Below are positions 41,006-56,620 of a stretch of 64,000 bases of DNA, in pieces; position 1 is the first letter of the stretch; every line of letters begins with the position of its first letter. The position numbers and the translations under genes are program-made. This DNA is from Escarpia spicata (Eukaryota; Annelida; Polychaeta; Sabellida; Siboglinidae). A model generated the notes under the pieces. That model saw nothing but the letters and a program-made list of their open reading frames with translations, had not been told where the DNA came from and searched no databases. The stretch covers positions 7,258,919 to 7,322,918 of the forward strand of contig OZ023206.1 of assembly GCA_963995525.1 (NCBI GenBank), written 5' to 3'.

Positions 41006-43848
41006 GATGTATCCAAAGGCCAGCTAATACATCGACACATAACAGTAAAACGCAATTACCGCTCGTTTGACGCCGGTTCTTTCAACAATGACATTCGATC
41101 AACTTGTGAGTCACTATCAGCCATGGTGTCAACATCCAGCGCAGCGGAACTCGTCACTAGCTACAATGCTTCACTAAGAACATGTATTGACAAACATGCA
41201 CCAGAGCGACGGACTGCCATGCGGGGTAATAAATCAAAGCCGTTGTATATTAACAACATCGATGACGCGAGGAGACAACGGCGAAAGAACGAGTCGTTAT
41301 GGAAACCCACAAAGCTTGAGATTCATCGACAAATGTACGTTGATGCACGCGATGAGTGAAACAAGCTCAGTGCCCTCTCGAAAACCAACTACGTACTATC
41401 GAAATAAACTTCTGAACGTTGACAACAGAAGCATGTTCAACATCGTGAAATCGCTGAGTGGGAAGCCATCACTTTCGTATCCCGAATATGACTCCGTCGT
41501 TGCCTGTTGCGATTCATTTTCGGACTATTTTAACAACAATGTAGCTGAAATTCGACTCGGCTTACATGCTACCAGACATCGCATCACTCACAGCGTGAAA
41601 CACGTCGCTTTGTCACACCAATTTACACATTTACACCTACAACAACACATGAAATAACGGCTATCATCTCTAGAATGTGTACATTGTGCACTTGCTGTAT
41701 TCATAGATCTAAGCAAAGCTTTTGACACTTTAGATCACAACATTCTGCTTGACAAATTATGGCGCTGTGGAATAAGAGGGGCCCCACATAAACTTTTTAA
41801 AAGCTATATTGAACACAGAAAACAATTTGTTATAAATAAAGACTATGTGTCTGAATATCAAAGTAGAACATGTGGAGTGCCACAGGGATCCATTCTAGGA
41901 CCATTACTATTTATATATATATATATATATATATAAATGATATGCCATTATCATCAAATACTGCTAATTTCATACTGTTTGCTGATGACACAAGTCTACT
42001 ATTCAGAAGCAAAGACCTCAATAGTAACTAACGTTAATACTGAACTAGTAAAGATTTATCAATGGATAAGTGCCAACAAACTCTCACTTAATATAGGTAA
42101 AACCAAATGCGTGTTATTCTAAAACACTCAAAGTCAGTTACACAATCAAGTGGAAATTGCTCTACATGGTGATAAAATAGAAATTGTTGATCAGTGTATA
42201 TAAAACAAGCAACACAATTTCCCTAATATTAGCAATAACTAACAAAATCAGGCCACTACTACAATCATGCACATTAAAACAAATATATAATTCAAGCCCA
42301 TTTGTCTTACGGCCTACTTGCATGGGACAGTAACATTCGTGGTAATGTAACCAACATAAATATACTATTTAAGCTTCAAAAGAAAGCAGTACGTTTGATT
42401 CAAGTCATAGCACATACAGATCCTATCTTCAAAATGTACAGAATACTTAAGTTAGAAGACCTATTTTTAATTCAAGGTGCTCAACTGTATGACAAAATAA
42501 TAAAAAACATTGCCCTAAGTATCTTTTCACATTTATCACAAGAAATATTTAAATTCACAATCGTGTTACCAGACAAAACAATAGCATTCACTTGAGTGAG
42601 ATACGAACAGAAATAAAAAAACAGGGATTGTGTTACAAACTGCATGTCTCAAATGTACTTAACCTATCATTAAATAGAAGGCACAACCTGAAAAAAACTA
42701 TTGTAAGTTCTTATTCCGAGGTGTGCCTAATAATAAACTGCTATTCCTGTTTGAGGAATGGCATCTATGTCATTTCTTAATGTATATTGTCTTAATTAAA
42801 TTTCTCAATCTAAAACTCTATTAAAATGTATTATTCATACACAGTAGTGCAATATTTCATTGGTTGATATGTACTATATATTCACATCAATTAATTTTAT
42901 TGTTGTTGTTATCTTTATTTTCTTTTAAATTTATTATGTATTTCATGTTTAACTGCAGGTAGATTATTATTATGTAGTATTTAGGGCGTTAAGTTGCTTC
43001 AACTAGTTTAGTTATTACTGGCGTCCTGGCATTCATTGTTACCACATGTACCTTATTCTTTGTAGTATTTATGCCAAATAAATTCATTCATTCATTCATT
43101 CATTATCACTCGACAGGCTCGTTGTGAAAGTGCGATCCCTGTTCTTGGCGAACTGCACTGGCTACCTATTCAACAGCGCATTGCATTCAAGATCGCTGTT
43201 CTTGCGTACAAATCGCTGCATGAAGACCTCTCGCCTGTCTACATGCTGAAACTCGTGCCTGTCTACATGCCAGCCAGACGTCTTCGGTCTGCTGACTGGA
43301 ACGCACTAATTGTTTCGAGAACACGCAGCAGAGCCGATGACTAGCTGAACATTTACTCACGCAGCGGCAGCGGTGTGGAAGGCTCGATCTGCAGTCAAGC
43401 GTTACCAGCAAAACATCACTGGAATAATTTAAATCTGTCTTGAAGACTGTTCCTGCAGGGTATATGTAACTCGGATCCTTACCAACACTGTTTTAACATA
43501 GCTGATTGATGTTTAACGTTTATTTATTATTTATGTATCTATTTATTTACTTTTCATATATATTTTAGCCTAATTTATTGATGTTTACATTAATTTTAGT
43601 TTATTTATTAAAATAATAATATGATCTTAACTATTTTATTTTATGATATTTTATATCACATTCCTTTTCTACTTCTACTGTATTTATTGTCTTAATTGTT
43701 ATTATTATTAATTCATTTTATCTATGACATAACAACATTTGTTTTTATTCAAATGCATTATTTTTAACATGCATTTGTATATTGTTGTAAAGCGCTGTGA
43801 ACAACATTGGATGTGGCGCTTAACAAACTAAACTATTATTATTATGTA
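41006..43848 (+). pseudogene. L2/CR1-type LINE inserted in the CR1 copy, itself interrupted
   Basis: The 5' part 41010-41660 has IRSTCESLSAMVSTSSAAEL, IDKHAPERRTAMRGNKSK and SLWKPTKLEIHRQMYVDARD, the same family as the minus-strand LINE at 37.0-37.7 kb. The 3' part 43107-43460 has LGELHWLPIQQRIAFKIAVL and RRLRSADWNALIVSRTRSR, with an (ATT)n tail ending at 43848. Another LINE occupies 41660-43106. Confidence 0.75.
41660..43106 (+). pseudogene. CR1/RTE-like LINE with (ATTC)n tail
   Basis: The plus strand has LSKAFDTLDHNILLDKLWRC (41710), CGVPQGSILGPLLF (41875), FADDTSLLF (41983), YQWISANKLSLNIGKTKCVL (42056), LFKLQKKAVRLIQVI and, after frame changes, the C-terminus to 42780. It ends in AAATAAATTCATTCATTC at 43076-43104, a tetranucleotide tail. 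It is inserted in the LINE of 41006-43848. Confidence 0.8.
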
Positions 43849-43940
43849 CAATATACAATGAGGTGTATTGTACTACTGTAAAAGAAAAGGATTTAGGGTT
43901 AACCATTAGTGCTGATATGAAGGTTTCAGAGCTGTGCGAC
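43849..43940 (+). pseudogene. CR1-like LINE, short continuation
   Basis: GTACAATATACAATGAGGTG followed by VKEKDLGLTISADMKVSE-type codons matches 49268-49360 of the intact copy. It is the end of the copy that broke at 41005, and it is truncated 80 bp before the 7TM exon. Confidence 0.75.
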
Positions 43941-44020
43941 CTTATACATTGACTGACCCACGATCCAATGCCGTCACACGTATGCGACAGGTGAATCGAC
44001 GGAATTTTTGTTTGTCTCAC

Positions 44021-44185
44021 CTGGCGGACGATGACAGCGATACACAGTGCTGCGTCCAGGGCACATTGGTGTCGGAGAAGACGTCGAGCGACTCGGGGAA
44101 GTGCGGACCAGTGCCACAGGAGATAGCCTGCGGACAGGACGTTCGCAAGCACGCCAGCACCGCTCAACGCAACAACACCAGCCAT
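44021..44185 (-). CDS. 7TM receptor, first coding exon (TM1-TM2)
   Basis: ATG 44185 gives MAGVVALSGAGVLANVLSAG with YLLWHW as TM1 and LLRHQCALDAALCIAVIVRQ as TM2. The frame ends in phase 0 at CAG followed by GTGAGACAAAC, a good splice donor (44020-44019). An in-frame TGA lies four codons upstream of the ATG, so this is probably the true start. The last exon (24018-24785) begins in phase 0 with VEPPMW and TM3. The extracellular N-terminus is almost absent, as in small rhodopsin-like receptors. Confidence 0.7.
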
Positions 44186-44390
44186 ACTTGGCCGTCAGCA
44201 CCGAGTAGTTGAATCGTGTTATAACGAGTCTACGACCTGGTCACGGTTCAGTGCCCGTTCTGCTACAATAAGCTGGGGTGTCACAACCGAGTTTGCAATT
44301 GACGACCGTTACCGTTCGTTGGAAACTGCGCGGACAACGCGTTGTACATCTTTATGTTTGCCTTATTTTGTCACACCTCAATGAGAGTGA

Positions 44391-44409
44391 CAGACAGACA
44401 GACAGACAT

Positions 44410-44456
<47 letters not shown>

Positions 44457-44457
44457 T

Positions 44458-44488
<31 letters not shown>

Positions 44489-44490
44489 GT
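44391..44490. repeat. (GACA)n microsatellite
   Basis: About 24 GACA units with two TACA variants, ~200 bp upstream of the 7TM start codon, i.e. in its promoter or 5' untranslated region. A short GCTCCACCTAC minisatellite (four units) lies at 44766-44812. The remaining 44490-45395 has no gene. Confidence 0.95.
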
Positions 44491-45333
44491 ATTTATTTGA
44501 TTTAGAGTGATGCTAGGCATAGTCCAACTCCCCACTTGGGACATTATTATTTATTAAAGTTTTTTGAGAGCCTGATGGTGGGATTTTTTGGCGTGCCTCA
44601 GGGGAGGGTTGAATCTGAAATTTTTGAAGAGCCTCATGTGGTGTTTGGGGGAGACCTAAGGCAGTCTCAGGGAGTGGGTGCAGTTGAAGGTTTTTGGTGA
44701 GCTTCACAAATTTTGAACGTCACAGCGAAAAATTTTCAACAGCATGCCCTTTCCCGCTACTGCGCTCCACCTACGCCCCACCTACGCTCCACCTACGCTC
44801 CACCTACTACTCGCGGTATTTCTAATACATGTTAGAAAAACAAAATAACGATAATACAAACCGTTTTCACTGCTTCACAACGGGAAACGGGAAACGATAT
44901 TTTCGTTTTCGCACTTAGGAAGCTTCGGCGGCCTTACCGCTTCGGCTAGGCGGCAAAAGTTGGTGGCTTGGGCGGGACAATTCGGTCGCACTGGCGGCAT
45001 TTTGAAAACAAAATCGCTGAAATTGCATCGTCGCCGAAGTGGTACCGTTGCCAACGCGACAAGTACGGGCGAATATTGGTCGTTTTGGCGTCGTTGTTTT
45101 ATGAAAGATTTCGACTATTTAATTAATTATACTCAAATTTCCGTGGTAAACTACTTTATTAGTTATTATGTTTAGCAGAAATACATAATATAAAACTAGT
45201 ATTTGAGATTGTACTATTATGTGAACGTGTTTGAAAATCTAAATGATAATTTGACAAATGTACTGATACTTGACGTTGCATTCTGAGATCGAATAAACAT
45301 TTCCAGTGAAGAAAAATGCCTATATATACATAC

Positions 45334-45380
<47 letters not shown>

Positions 45381-45811
45381 TATGTATATATATATTTATA
45401 AGTTTCCTCAACTCTATGTAACCCTTTTCACGTAAAATTATGTTTTGACATAAAACGGCGCCAAAGATGAACAATTCAATGTTTATCCGCGTACCATATT
45501 CCGCTGGACATACGACCGGTTATTTTGGCAAAAAACACATAATTTATCGAATAATAGGTCAAATTCTAAAACGACACATACGTTGGCAAGAATGATCAAA
45601 TAAGTAAATAGAGTTGATGATGTACATTCACTTTCATAAAAAATAGTTAACAATAATTATTTACTTAAACTCACAATGCAACTTTAAATTTACAAATCTG
45701 ACCGGCAATGAAGTGACACGCAATATCTAACCAGTTACTCATTTCTAGTTCGCAAGTAATAGGTTACTCCTAACTTGCCTGCTGTCCCCATTCCTCTTTC
45801 TCTTGGTCACT

Positions 45812-46690
45812 GATTGGATAATAAAGTGGTGCACAACACAGTGGAGGAATGGAATCCAGTGGACACCGTGGGCGCAACTTTAAGACCTAGACTTCGCCAA
45901 CGATCTGGCACTGGCAGGAGAAGACAACATAACTGGCAGCCTTCTCGTCACAAGTGGGCCTCAACATCCATAAAGGAAAGACGAAGGTCCTCAAGGTTAA
46001 TACAGCCAGCACTGAGCCAGTCACACTGGGATGGAGTAAACTTGAGGAGGTAGATACCTTCACCTACCTGGACAGTGTCATCGACAAGCAGGGCTGTACA
46101 GACGCAGATGTCAGAGCAAGGATTGGCAAGGCGAGAGGAGCATTTCTACAGCTCAAGAACATCTGGAGTTCCAAAGTGTTGTTATTACACACGAAGATCA
46201 GACTGTTTAACTCCATCGTGAAGTCAGTCCTACTGTATGGAGCAGAGACATGGAGGGCAACCAACACCACCATCAAGAAAGAACATACTTTTATCAACAA
46301 CTGTCTAAGAAGAATCCTCCACATCCGCTGGCCAGACACCATCAGTAACATTGACTTGTGGAGGAGGACACACCGACTGCTTGCCGAAGATGAAATAATA
46401 AGAAGAAGACTGATATGGGTTGGTCACACGCTCCGGAAATCAGCATCAAGTACCACCAGACAGGCTATGACATCGAACCCCCGAGGGCAAAAAGGAAAAG
46501 AGGCCGTCCAAAGAATACATGGCGAAGGGACCTCCAGGCGAACACCAGGAAGACACGATACACATGGAAACAACTTGAAACAAAGGCCAAGGGCAGAGGA
46601 CTCTGGATAGCTGTTGTTGACGGCCTATGTCCCAGGAGGAACGATGGAAAAAAGTAAGGCGTCTTCGTTCGGACAAAGGACGCACAATGC
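45812..46690 (+). pseudogene. Non-LTR retrotransposon, C-terminal half
   Basis: From 45954: [80 protein letters not shown] and [21 protein letters not shown] frame change near 46490 moves to the second frame, [20 protein letters not shown] and LCPRRNDGKK (stop at 46655). This is the well-known LLYGAETW...RWPD.ISN..LW...GRP..TWRRDL tail of invertebrate LINEs. No RT catalytic motifs lie upstream. Confidence 0.85.
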
Positions 46691-47035
46691 CCATATTGCT
46701 GTCATTACTGCCTCTCTTTAAAACCAAAGAAACACTGTTTTCAAAAGTACTTATTTTCTCTAAAATATTGGAAAATAAATAAATCTAATTGATAAATTTT
46801 ATTAATAATATTCTCTATAAATATAAGTTTTTGTTTTCGAAAAATAAATTCACTGGGTGTGTGTAGTACGTGCGTGCGTGCGTGTGTGCGGATGCGTGTA
46901 TGTTATTTTTATTTGTGTGTATGTTATTTTTATTTATGTGTACAGTGTATTGTAAAATGTTACAGCAACATTTATTTTATGTTATTTGACTACTCGGATG
47001 GGACAGTACATGGTCACCCAGCTGGTGGGGTTACA

Positions 47036-49915
<2,880 letters not shown>

Positions 49916-50068
49916 ATAAAAAGGTCGGACTCTCGAAAAGCCAAGGGCTTCCTTGTCCACCTGCTACCTAGAGTTAATTCTCTGGGTGGCAATCTTGTTA
50001 AATCTTGTTAAATCTTGTTAAATCTAGTGGAGTGATGTTTTGAAAATGCAGCTGATGTTTGTACAGAA

Positions 50069-50398
50069 CACGGCCGACACTTAGGGGGGTAACCTATTAC
50101 TTGTGACACTTAGGGGGTAACCTATTACTTGCGACACTTAGGAGGTAACCTATTACTTGCGACACTTAGGGGGTAACCTATTACTTGTGGCACTTAGGGG
50201 GTAACCTATTACTTGCGACACTTAGGGGGTAACCTATTACTTGCGACACTTAGGGGGTAACCTATTACTTGCGACACTTAGGGGGTAACCTATTACTTGC
50301 GACACTTAGGGGGTAACCTATTACTTGCGACACTTAGGGGGTAACCTATTACTTGCGACACTTAGGGGGTAACCTATTACTTGCGACACTGTACATGA
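50069..50398. repeat. 28-bp satellite, ~12 copies
   Basis: Unit CACTTAGGGGGTAACCTATT plus ACTTGCGA, nearly identical in all copies (a few TGTGA or TGTGG variants). A single inverted copy of the core (CGCAAGTAATAGGTTAC) is at about 45750, in the left arm of the same block. Confidence 0.96.
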
Positions 50399-50829
50399 TT
50401 CTAATAATACTATCCAACTAGAAATGAGGTACAGATTACATCTTGCACAAGGGTCAGATTTCGTGAATTTAACATTGCATTATAGAATGAGCTATTTGGT
50501 GCCATATATATAAATCAGTTGGCATTTGATGTTATTTGATAAATTGTGTTTTTGCCAAAATTACCGGTGGCCACGTATTTTCAGCGGAATATGGCACGTG
50601 GATATACTTGTTAATCTTTGACGCCGTTTAATCGTAAAATTACATAGTACGTTAAAATGTTATGAGTTGAGGAAAGTGAAATACAGTGTATGATATTGTA
50701 TGGGGCATGGTGATTCACTGAACAGTTTTATTTAATTAATTTATGGCAAATAGGCATGTCAAACAACGGTCATACAGTCGGCCTAGCAATCTCTATCAGG
50801 TTGTATAAAGCAACACATCTGACATTGAT

Positions 50830-53220
50830 AATGACGCAGACTATTTGTTCTCTGTGCACAACGCTACAGACAAGGCGTCGCAACACAAAGCTATCGTCAA
50901 AACCAATGGGACAGACGTTGTCATGATGATAGATAGTGGGTCTTGCTTAGACATTGTTGACGAGACAACTTATAATGCAGTGAAGAATGGCGTTAAAGTG
51001 TCTAAATGTAAAAGCAAAATGTAGGCTACGCAGGATCAGTAATTCCCACACTAGGGCAGTTCATTGGCTTGTTAGAAACGCCAGGAAAAATGGTCTCATT
51101 AACCATCATCATTGTGAAAAGGAATCATGGCAAACTCATGAGACGGCACGGCAAAAGAACTTTATTTGCTACAAATGTCGAACACTCAAGTTGTCAACAG
51201 TGTCAACCCAATAACAGACAAATTCCCAGGCTTGTTAAACGGGGTCGGCAAACTAAAAGGTCATTCAGTGCACTTGTACATCGATACAAGCGTCCAGCCG
51301 GTAGCTCAGCCTCATCGCAGAATTCCGTTCCATCAACTCAAAGCAGTCGAACGGGAACTTCAACGTCTAGAACGAGAGGACGTTATAGAGAAGGTGGAGT
51401 GCCCATTGCCCTGTGTTAGCTCGATTTTGGTTGTCCCAAAACCAAAAAGCCCGGGCGAAATCCGCATTTGTGTGGATATGTGTCTTCCAAATCAAGCAAT
51501 CCAGCGAAAATGGCACATCACCCCAACTTGTATTTTACAAGATAGACCTGCGTTCTGGATATCACCAGCTTGAGCTTAACGAAGAATCTCGTCAAATAAC
51601 AACATGCACGACGTACGTCGGCATTCGAGGTATAAGCGTTTGTTCTTTGGAATAAACTGTGCTTCCGAGATCTTCCAAGTGATCGTTGGAATACCGGGCA
51701 CTCGGAACATTTCTGATGACATCATCGTATTTTGTAGCACTCAAGGTGAACATGATAGAAGTTTTGAACTAGTGCTGCAACGCTTTAAACAAAGAAATCT
51801 CACAGCAAATCTGGCAAAGTGTGCTTTTAACCAAAGAAGCAGCGAGTATTTCGGTCACTTCTTCTCGGCAGACAGTATATCTGCATCCCCAAAGAAGGTT
51901 GAAGCATTACACAAGGCATGACCACCCACAGAAACAAACGAATTACGCAGTTTGCCAGGTCTTGCAACCTACACGTCTCGCTAAATACCTGACTTTGCGA
52001 CTATTACGCAACCGCTTCGTGAGCTAACTAAAAGAGATGTCAGCTGGCGTTGGGAAAATGCATAAGAGAAAGCTTTGCAAAAACTCAAAAGCACACGTGA
52101 CAAGTGAAATAACGATGGCGTACTTCAACTTGAACAGGGACTGACAACTACACAGGCGCTAGTCCAGTGGGAGTAGCTGCAGTCCTGGTGCAACGTCACA
52201 AGGCATCAGACGTCTCGCCATAGTTTGGGCAGTATAACATTTTCACTTGTACGTGTATGGTAACCGCATGGCGACAATAACAGACCGTCAATCACTAGAA
52301 ACAATTTTGAACAATCCTAGGTCGAAGTTGTCGGCTAGACTAGAGAAATGGTTGCTTCGCTTGCAAACGTATGATCTGCAAATCAGATATGAGCCGGGGA
52401 AAAACAATTCCGCTGATTGGATGAGCCGACTTCCACTTCCCTGTACGTTTGATTTTGAGCGCGCATCTACATAAACTTCATCGCAGAAGACACTGTTCCG
52501 AAGGCAATGACACTGGAAGAGTTGAAGAACGAGACTCGTGTCGACAAGACGTTACAAGAAGTCGTAAAACGCATTCAGAATGGAAACTGGGACGATCCGT
52601 GTAATGCTCCAGAAAAGCATTCATTCCGCAATGTTCAGAGTGAACTGTCGGCTTCAAATTATGCAGACCACAGAAGACGCGCTCAACCATCAAATGTGCA
52701 AATCGGAGATAACGTTCTCATAAAATGGCGTCAATCACACACAATCATACCAAGGTTCAATCCGGAACCTTACAAAGTGGTGGAAGTGAGAGGGCCGATG
52801 ATCACAGCACGGTCTCAGACTGATGGTCACAGCACAGTCTCAGACTGATGGTCACAGCACGGTCTCAGACTGATGGTCACAGCACGGTCTCAGACTGATG
52901 GTCACAGCACGGTCTCAGACTGATGGTCACAGCACGGTCTCAGACTGATTGTCACAGCACAGTCTCAGTTTGGCGGCCACGAAGTCACTCGAAATTAATG
53001 TATTATGAAAAGACTTCCTCAACTATCAACTCCAATCAGTGACAGTCAGGCGCAAGAAGTGAACAATCAATCTACTGAAACAGATGACCACGGAGAGGCA
53101 ATAGCCGAACCGAACTACTCTCTGCATTCTCGTGTCGAGCGAAAAAGGCCGATTATCTCAAGGACTTCGTCACTGGTTGAAACGGTTGAACTTGGACTGA
53201 TAGTTCATGATTCGTTCATT
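50830..53220 (+). pseudogene. Ty3/gypsy retrotransposon pol region, second relic
   Basis: Aspartic protease VMMIDSGSCLDIVDE (50920-50960, DSG active site), then the linker FPGLLNGVGKLKGHSVHLYI, RT with VSSILVVPKPKSPGEIRICV, FYKIDLRSGYHQLELNEESR, LFFGINCASEIFQ and ISDDIIVF (51712-51735; the YXDD box reads ISDD), RNase H end ITDRQSLETILNNPRSKLSA with YEPGKNNSADWMSRLPL (52410), then a remnant of the far C-terminus (GDNVLIKWRQ near 52710). Most of integrase is missing. Several frameshifts occur. No LTRs identified. Confidence 0.87.
52799..52975. repeat. 25-bp tandem repeat, ~7 copies
   Basis: Unit GGTCACAGCACGGTCTCAGA plus CTGAT. It lies within the 3' part of the gypsy relic and breaks its frame. 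Confidence 0.95.
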
Positions 53221-53784
53221 TAATTACTAGTGTGACTGTTTACAATTAGCACATATAGGAATATCGAGAAGTTGTAGTACACGGACATGATAGGATGTAA
53301 GTTAATACCCACCTCGGCTTCTATAATGATTTGAGAGACTGTGTAAAGTGTTATAGCACATAGAAATTAATGCAAAGTATGAAAACACTTTAATTTGCAC
53401 AATAACGTTACAACAGTAGAGCGTCACGTGTTTTGTCAGAAGACATATTGTAGTTAAGTCTTTTCTCCTTACATTTAGCTAGTAAGGTCATTGACTTGAT
53501 TACAGCTATGAGCTTAATCTTAGGTTGGAGATGTAGTGTAGTGCCTGTGGCGGCACCTCGTGGATTAAAGGTGGTTGCCAAGCTGGTTGCCATGTCAAGT
53601 GCTATGTATTCGCACGCTCACCCAACAATATCACATATCACACAACAAATTTGTACACCCACTTGGCTGCCCGACTAAACTGTGTGCAACTTGCAAATTT
53701 AACTCTAGTCATTAACAAAATGCAGATAAGCGGACAGCACTACTGCTGACGAAATCGCTCGTGGTTTCAACGTGTTGTGGGCGT

Positions 53785-53941
53785 GGCTGACGTATCTCGG
53801 ACGACGTTCACTGCGACGACAGACGAGGTGACCAAGAAGGAGCTGCTCATTCAAGAGAAGCTATATGTCGAACTGAAGCACATCCTCGCGAGGCAGAGGA
53901 GCACAAAAGTCGCTAAACAACTGCTGATGTACGCCTTCTAG
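53785..53941 (+). pseudogene. CFAP58-like exon remnant
   Basis: The frame reads TTDEVTKKELLIQEKLYVEL, KHILARQRSTKVAKQLLMYA and F-stop. ELLIQEKEKLY.ELKH.LARQPGPEVAEQL is a highly conserved coiled-coil segment near the C-terminus of CFAP58 (CCDC147), a ciliary axoneme protein. Here two residues are missing in the EKEKLY part, the PGPEVAE part is altered, and the frame ends TAG right before a GTAACACGAG donor-like site. It could be a decayed exon or a shuffled fragment; no other CFAP58 exon was seen. 53942-55580 holds nothing recognisable. Confidence 0.45.
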
Positions 53942-55584
53942 GTAACACGAGTCAGTAAACACAGGCATGTGTTAAAGAAAACTTCGTACTATGAGTCAAG
54001 AGTCTCCGCGATGTAAGCATCGTGTGATGAAATCTTTGCATCGCTTTGGTCAAGATACGCCGACGTGGCGCAACTTATCTGCTATGTGTAAAATGAACAC
54101 ATGTTCTGCAGGACGTGATTGGAGTATTGTTTTAATTGTATGCGTGATATAAAATATAAATAAGCGGAATAAAAATATTTCATTGTTATTATTATTACAT
54201 GTTTTCTTATTAAACATAATAATAAAACTATATCGGAAAAGCATTGCAAAGGCATTCAATACTTTTAGTAAAATGTAAATGTATTGCAAGTAGACGGGTC
54301 TATCTATTTAGAACATGTGTATATGAATGAGTCAGTCAAACTGATATTTGTTGTACGTGATGATTGTAGGCCATAAGACTTTGATCTCAGTCCCTGGTAA
54401 CGGTAGCGATCTATGGTTGTCCTATGTGCGAGCGATATTAGGGGAAACGGAGACACAATGAAACCTTACTATTAATTAAGGTCACTCTCGGGACTGGACA
54501 AAAGTGACTTGAATGGCGAGATGACCTTAATTGCGAGGTGGCTGTATTACTGTTGTAATAAAAACAGGAGGTTCGACTGTATTTTATTTTCTCGAATTGT
54601 TACACAGTATGGGGATTAGCGGAGTTCGCATTTCTTTACAGAGTCCCAACTTAAGTTATCGTGGGGGAATATGTGGCTTCAGTGGCGCCTCCTAGCGAGT
54701 GAAACATGTTCATGCAAACTGACGGATCGTGAAAATCGCAAATGTCCCACCATGCAATGGTGGAAGAGGTGGACGGAGGTTGAACCAATAATAAACGTAT
54801 ATCTTTAGTGGACTTATGACGCCACCCCCGGGTAAATATTTATTGTGCTGCGAAAGTGCATCGGAAATCGATGGATAACACCCCAAGAAGGCAGAGAAAC
54901 ACTGTAATGTCGCCCGTGGAGAAACCAACACAGGTTTCGCCAAGTAGTGTCGTGGCGCGGCTGGGAAAAGGGCCGTCAATGTTCTCCGTCGAATGTAATC
55001 TTACAATTATAAAACACCCTCTGTAACACAAAACTCTCATCTAGGAGATGATATGAACACACCGTGTCGAATTACGTTAACACTCGTAATTAAGGTCCAC
55101 TTATGTCCAGTAGCTAGAAGAGTTCCACAAATCACTCGTCCCTGTCCGCCAGTTAACAGACCAGCCACTGTGGTGTGATACGACCCCGAACATCCACGTC
55201 ACCTGATGACATCAATGACGTCACAAATTATGTTTAAGAATCCTATTCAGCAAAGCAACGGGACTACTAAGTGATTACTTTCACACAGCGGAGTAGAAAT
55301 TTGTGACACTCCTACGATATGTTCCTGACACATTTAACATCCAACGACGTTATTCACACTCGAATGCCTCGTGGTCAAACTGCGATAGAGACACGTCCGC
55401 GTGACTTGTACGACTCTACCAAATGTCTAGCGACCTTAGAACTATTCTACAAATCAACACCGTTGACGTGAATCTGTAATGCATACATAGATACCTGTTT
55501 CATCCATTCACATTATTGAAGCGCGGGTGTGCACTGTTTGGGTATTCCACAGCGACCTGCTCATACTGTTTACTTGTCTGGTTT

Positions 55585-55770
55585 TACCTGGACAGAGCCT
55601 GAGCACTGCTACCCGTTGTGCTACGAACACACTGTATACGCAGTGGGGAATTTGGCAAAGAGGTGCGAGAAGCTACGTGTAGCAGAAAATAACTGGGCCA
55701 GAAGAATATGCAAAGTGACATGAGACGACAGAACAAAGATAAAGGAATTGAGAGACTAGTATCGTTCGTG
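55585..55770 (+). pseudogene. Short LINE C-terminal fragment
   Basis: YEHTVYAVGNLAKRCEKLRV followed by AENNWARRICKVT, a stop and DRTKIKELR matches the W.R.IC.V...DR....LR segment after the LINE RT core. It is followed by a (GTGC)n/(GT)n microsatellite at 55770-55815. Confidence 0.6.
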
Positions 55771-56059
55771 CGTGCGTGCGTGCGTGCGTGCGTGTGTGTG
55801 TGTGTGTATGTGTGTGACAGCGTGTGCGCGTGCGTGTTCCAGTCCAGTCGATTAGTTGTAAAACAAGCCGAATCGCCATCACAAATTAACAACGCGAATC
55901 GAGCGGAATCAATCGCACAAAGAAATGGCGCACCTGTCAATTGTCTGATGCACCCACGACTCACGAACAACGTGCGTTGTGTGTGCGTCATCCATATAAA
56001 ACGTGACGCAGCAGCGAATTTACTCTTTTAATAATAATAATAACATAACTTCTTTTGCG

Positions 56060-56620
56060 TCTAAATCCTCGGTAACCAAGCTCAGAGGCGCATCAATACA
56101 AAAGGATTAGTGAATTTCAGAATCAATAAGCTATATTGAAGTCGTCAACAGATGGATCGATACGCCAGGGAGCTAAGGTGAATACGCAAGGTTATAAAGG
56201 TAAGGTTTTAAATGACGGTGAAATTGTATAATATTTTCAACTGATCCAACACTAAGAGGGAGCATATTCTAGAGAGTTGGTGCAGCAACAGAAAATGCAT
56301 TAGTTCCAATATTAGTATTGACTCTTGGAACAAAAATTCAGAACTAGATGATCGAAGCTGGATAGGCTTATTTTATAGGAGTAAGCAATGAATATAAATG
56401 TGCTGGTTGCTTACATGAAAGTGCCTGGTAGGTAATGGTACAGATCTTTAAAATAATACGATATCGGACAAGTGCAAAGATCTCAGAAGAGGCACTAAGT
56501 GAGAAAACCGCTGATACCAAGTGACAACCATAGCTAAGCAATTCTATACACGGTGTATCCTAGTGATATCCCTAAGGGCAATATTGCGAGCAGCGGAATT
56601 GCAATAATCAAGTCTACTAG
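56060..56620 (-). pseudogene. L2-type LINE, C-terminal part
   Basis: The reverse complement carries, across frame breaks, a LDYCNSAARNIALRDIT-like start (about 56610-56565), NCLAMVVTWYQRFSHLVP, LLRSLHLSDIVLF (relatives HWLPV..RI.FK) and LRSSSSEFLFQESILI. This is the L2-group C-terminal domain order. It is heavily decayed. Confidence 0.55.

Noticed and set aside
43934..44212. Plus-strand reading across the 7TM first exon
   Set aside because: The minus strand has TM segments, a start codon, and a splice donor in phase with the other exon; the plus reading is its shadow.
50069..50398. CRISPR-like array
   Set aside because: Direct repeats are contiguous 28-bp units without spacers, in animal DNA next to a transposon arm.
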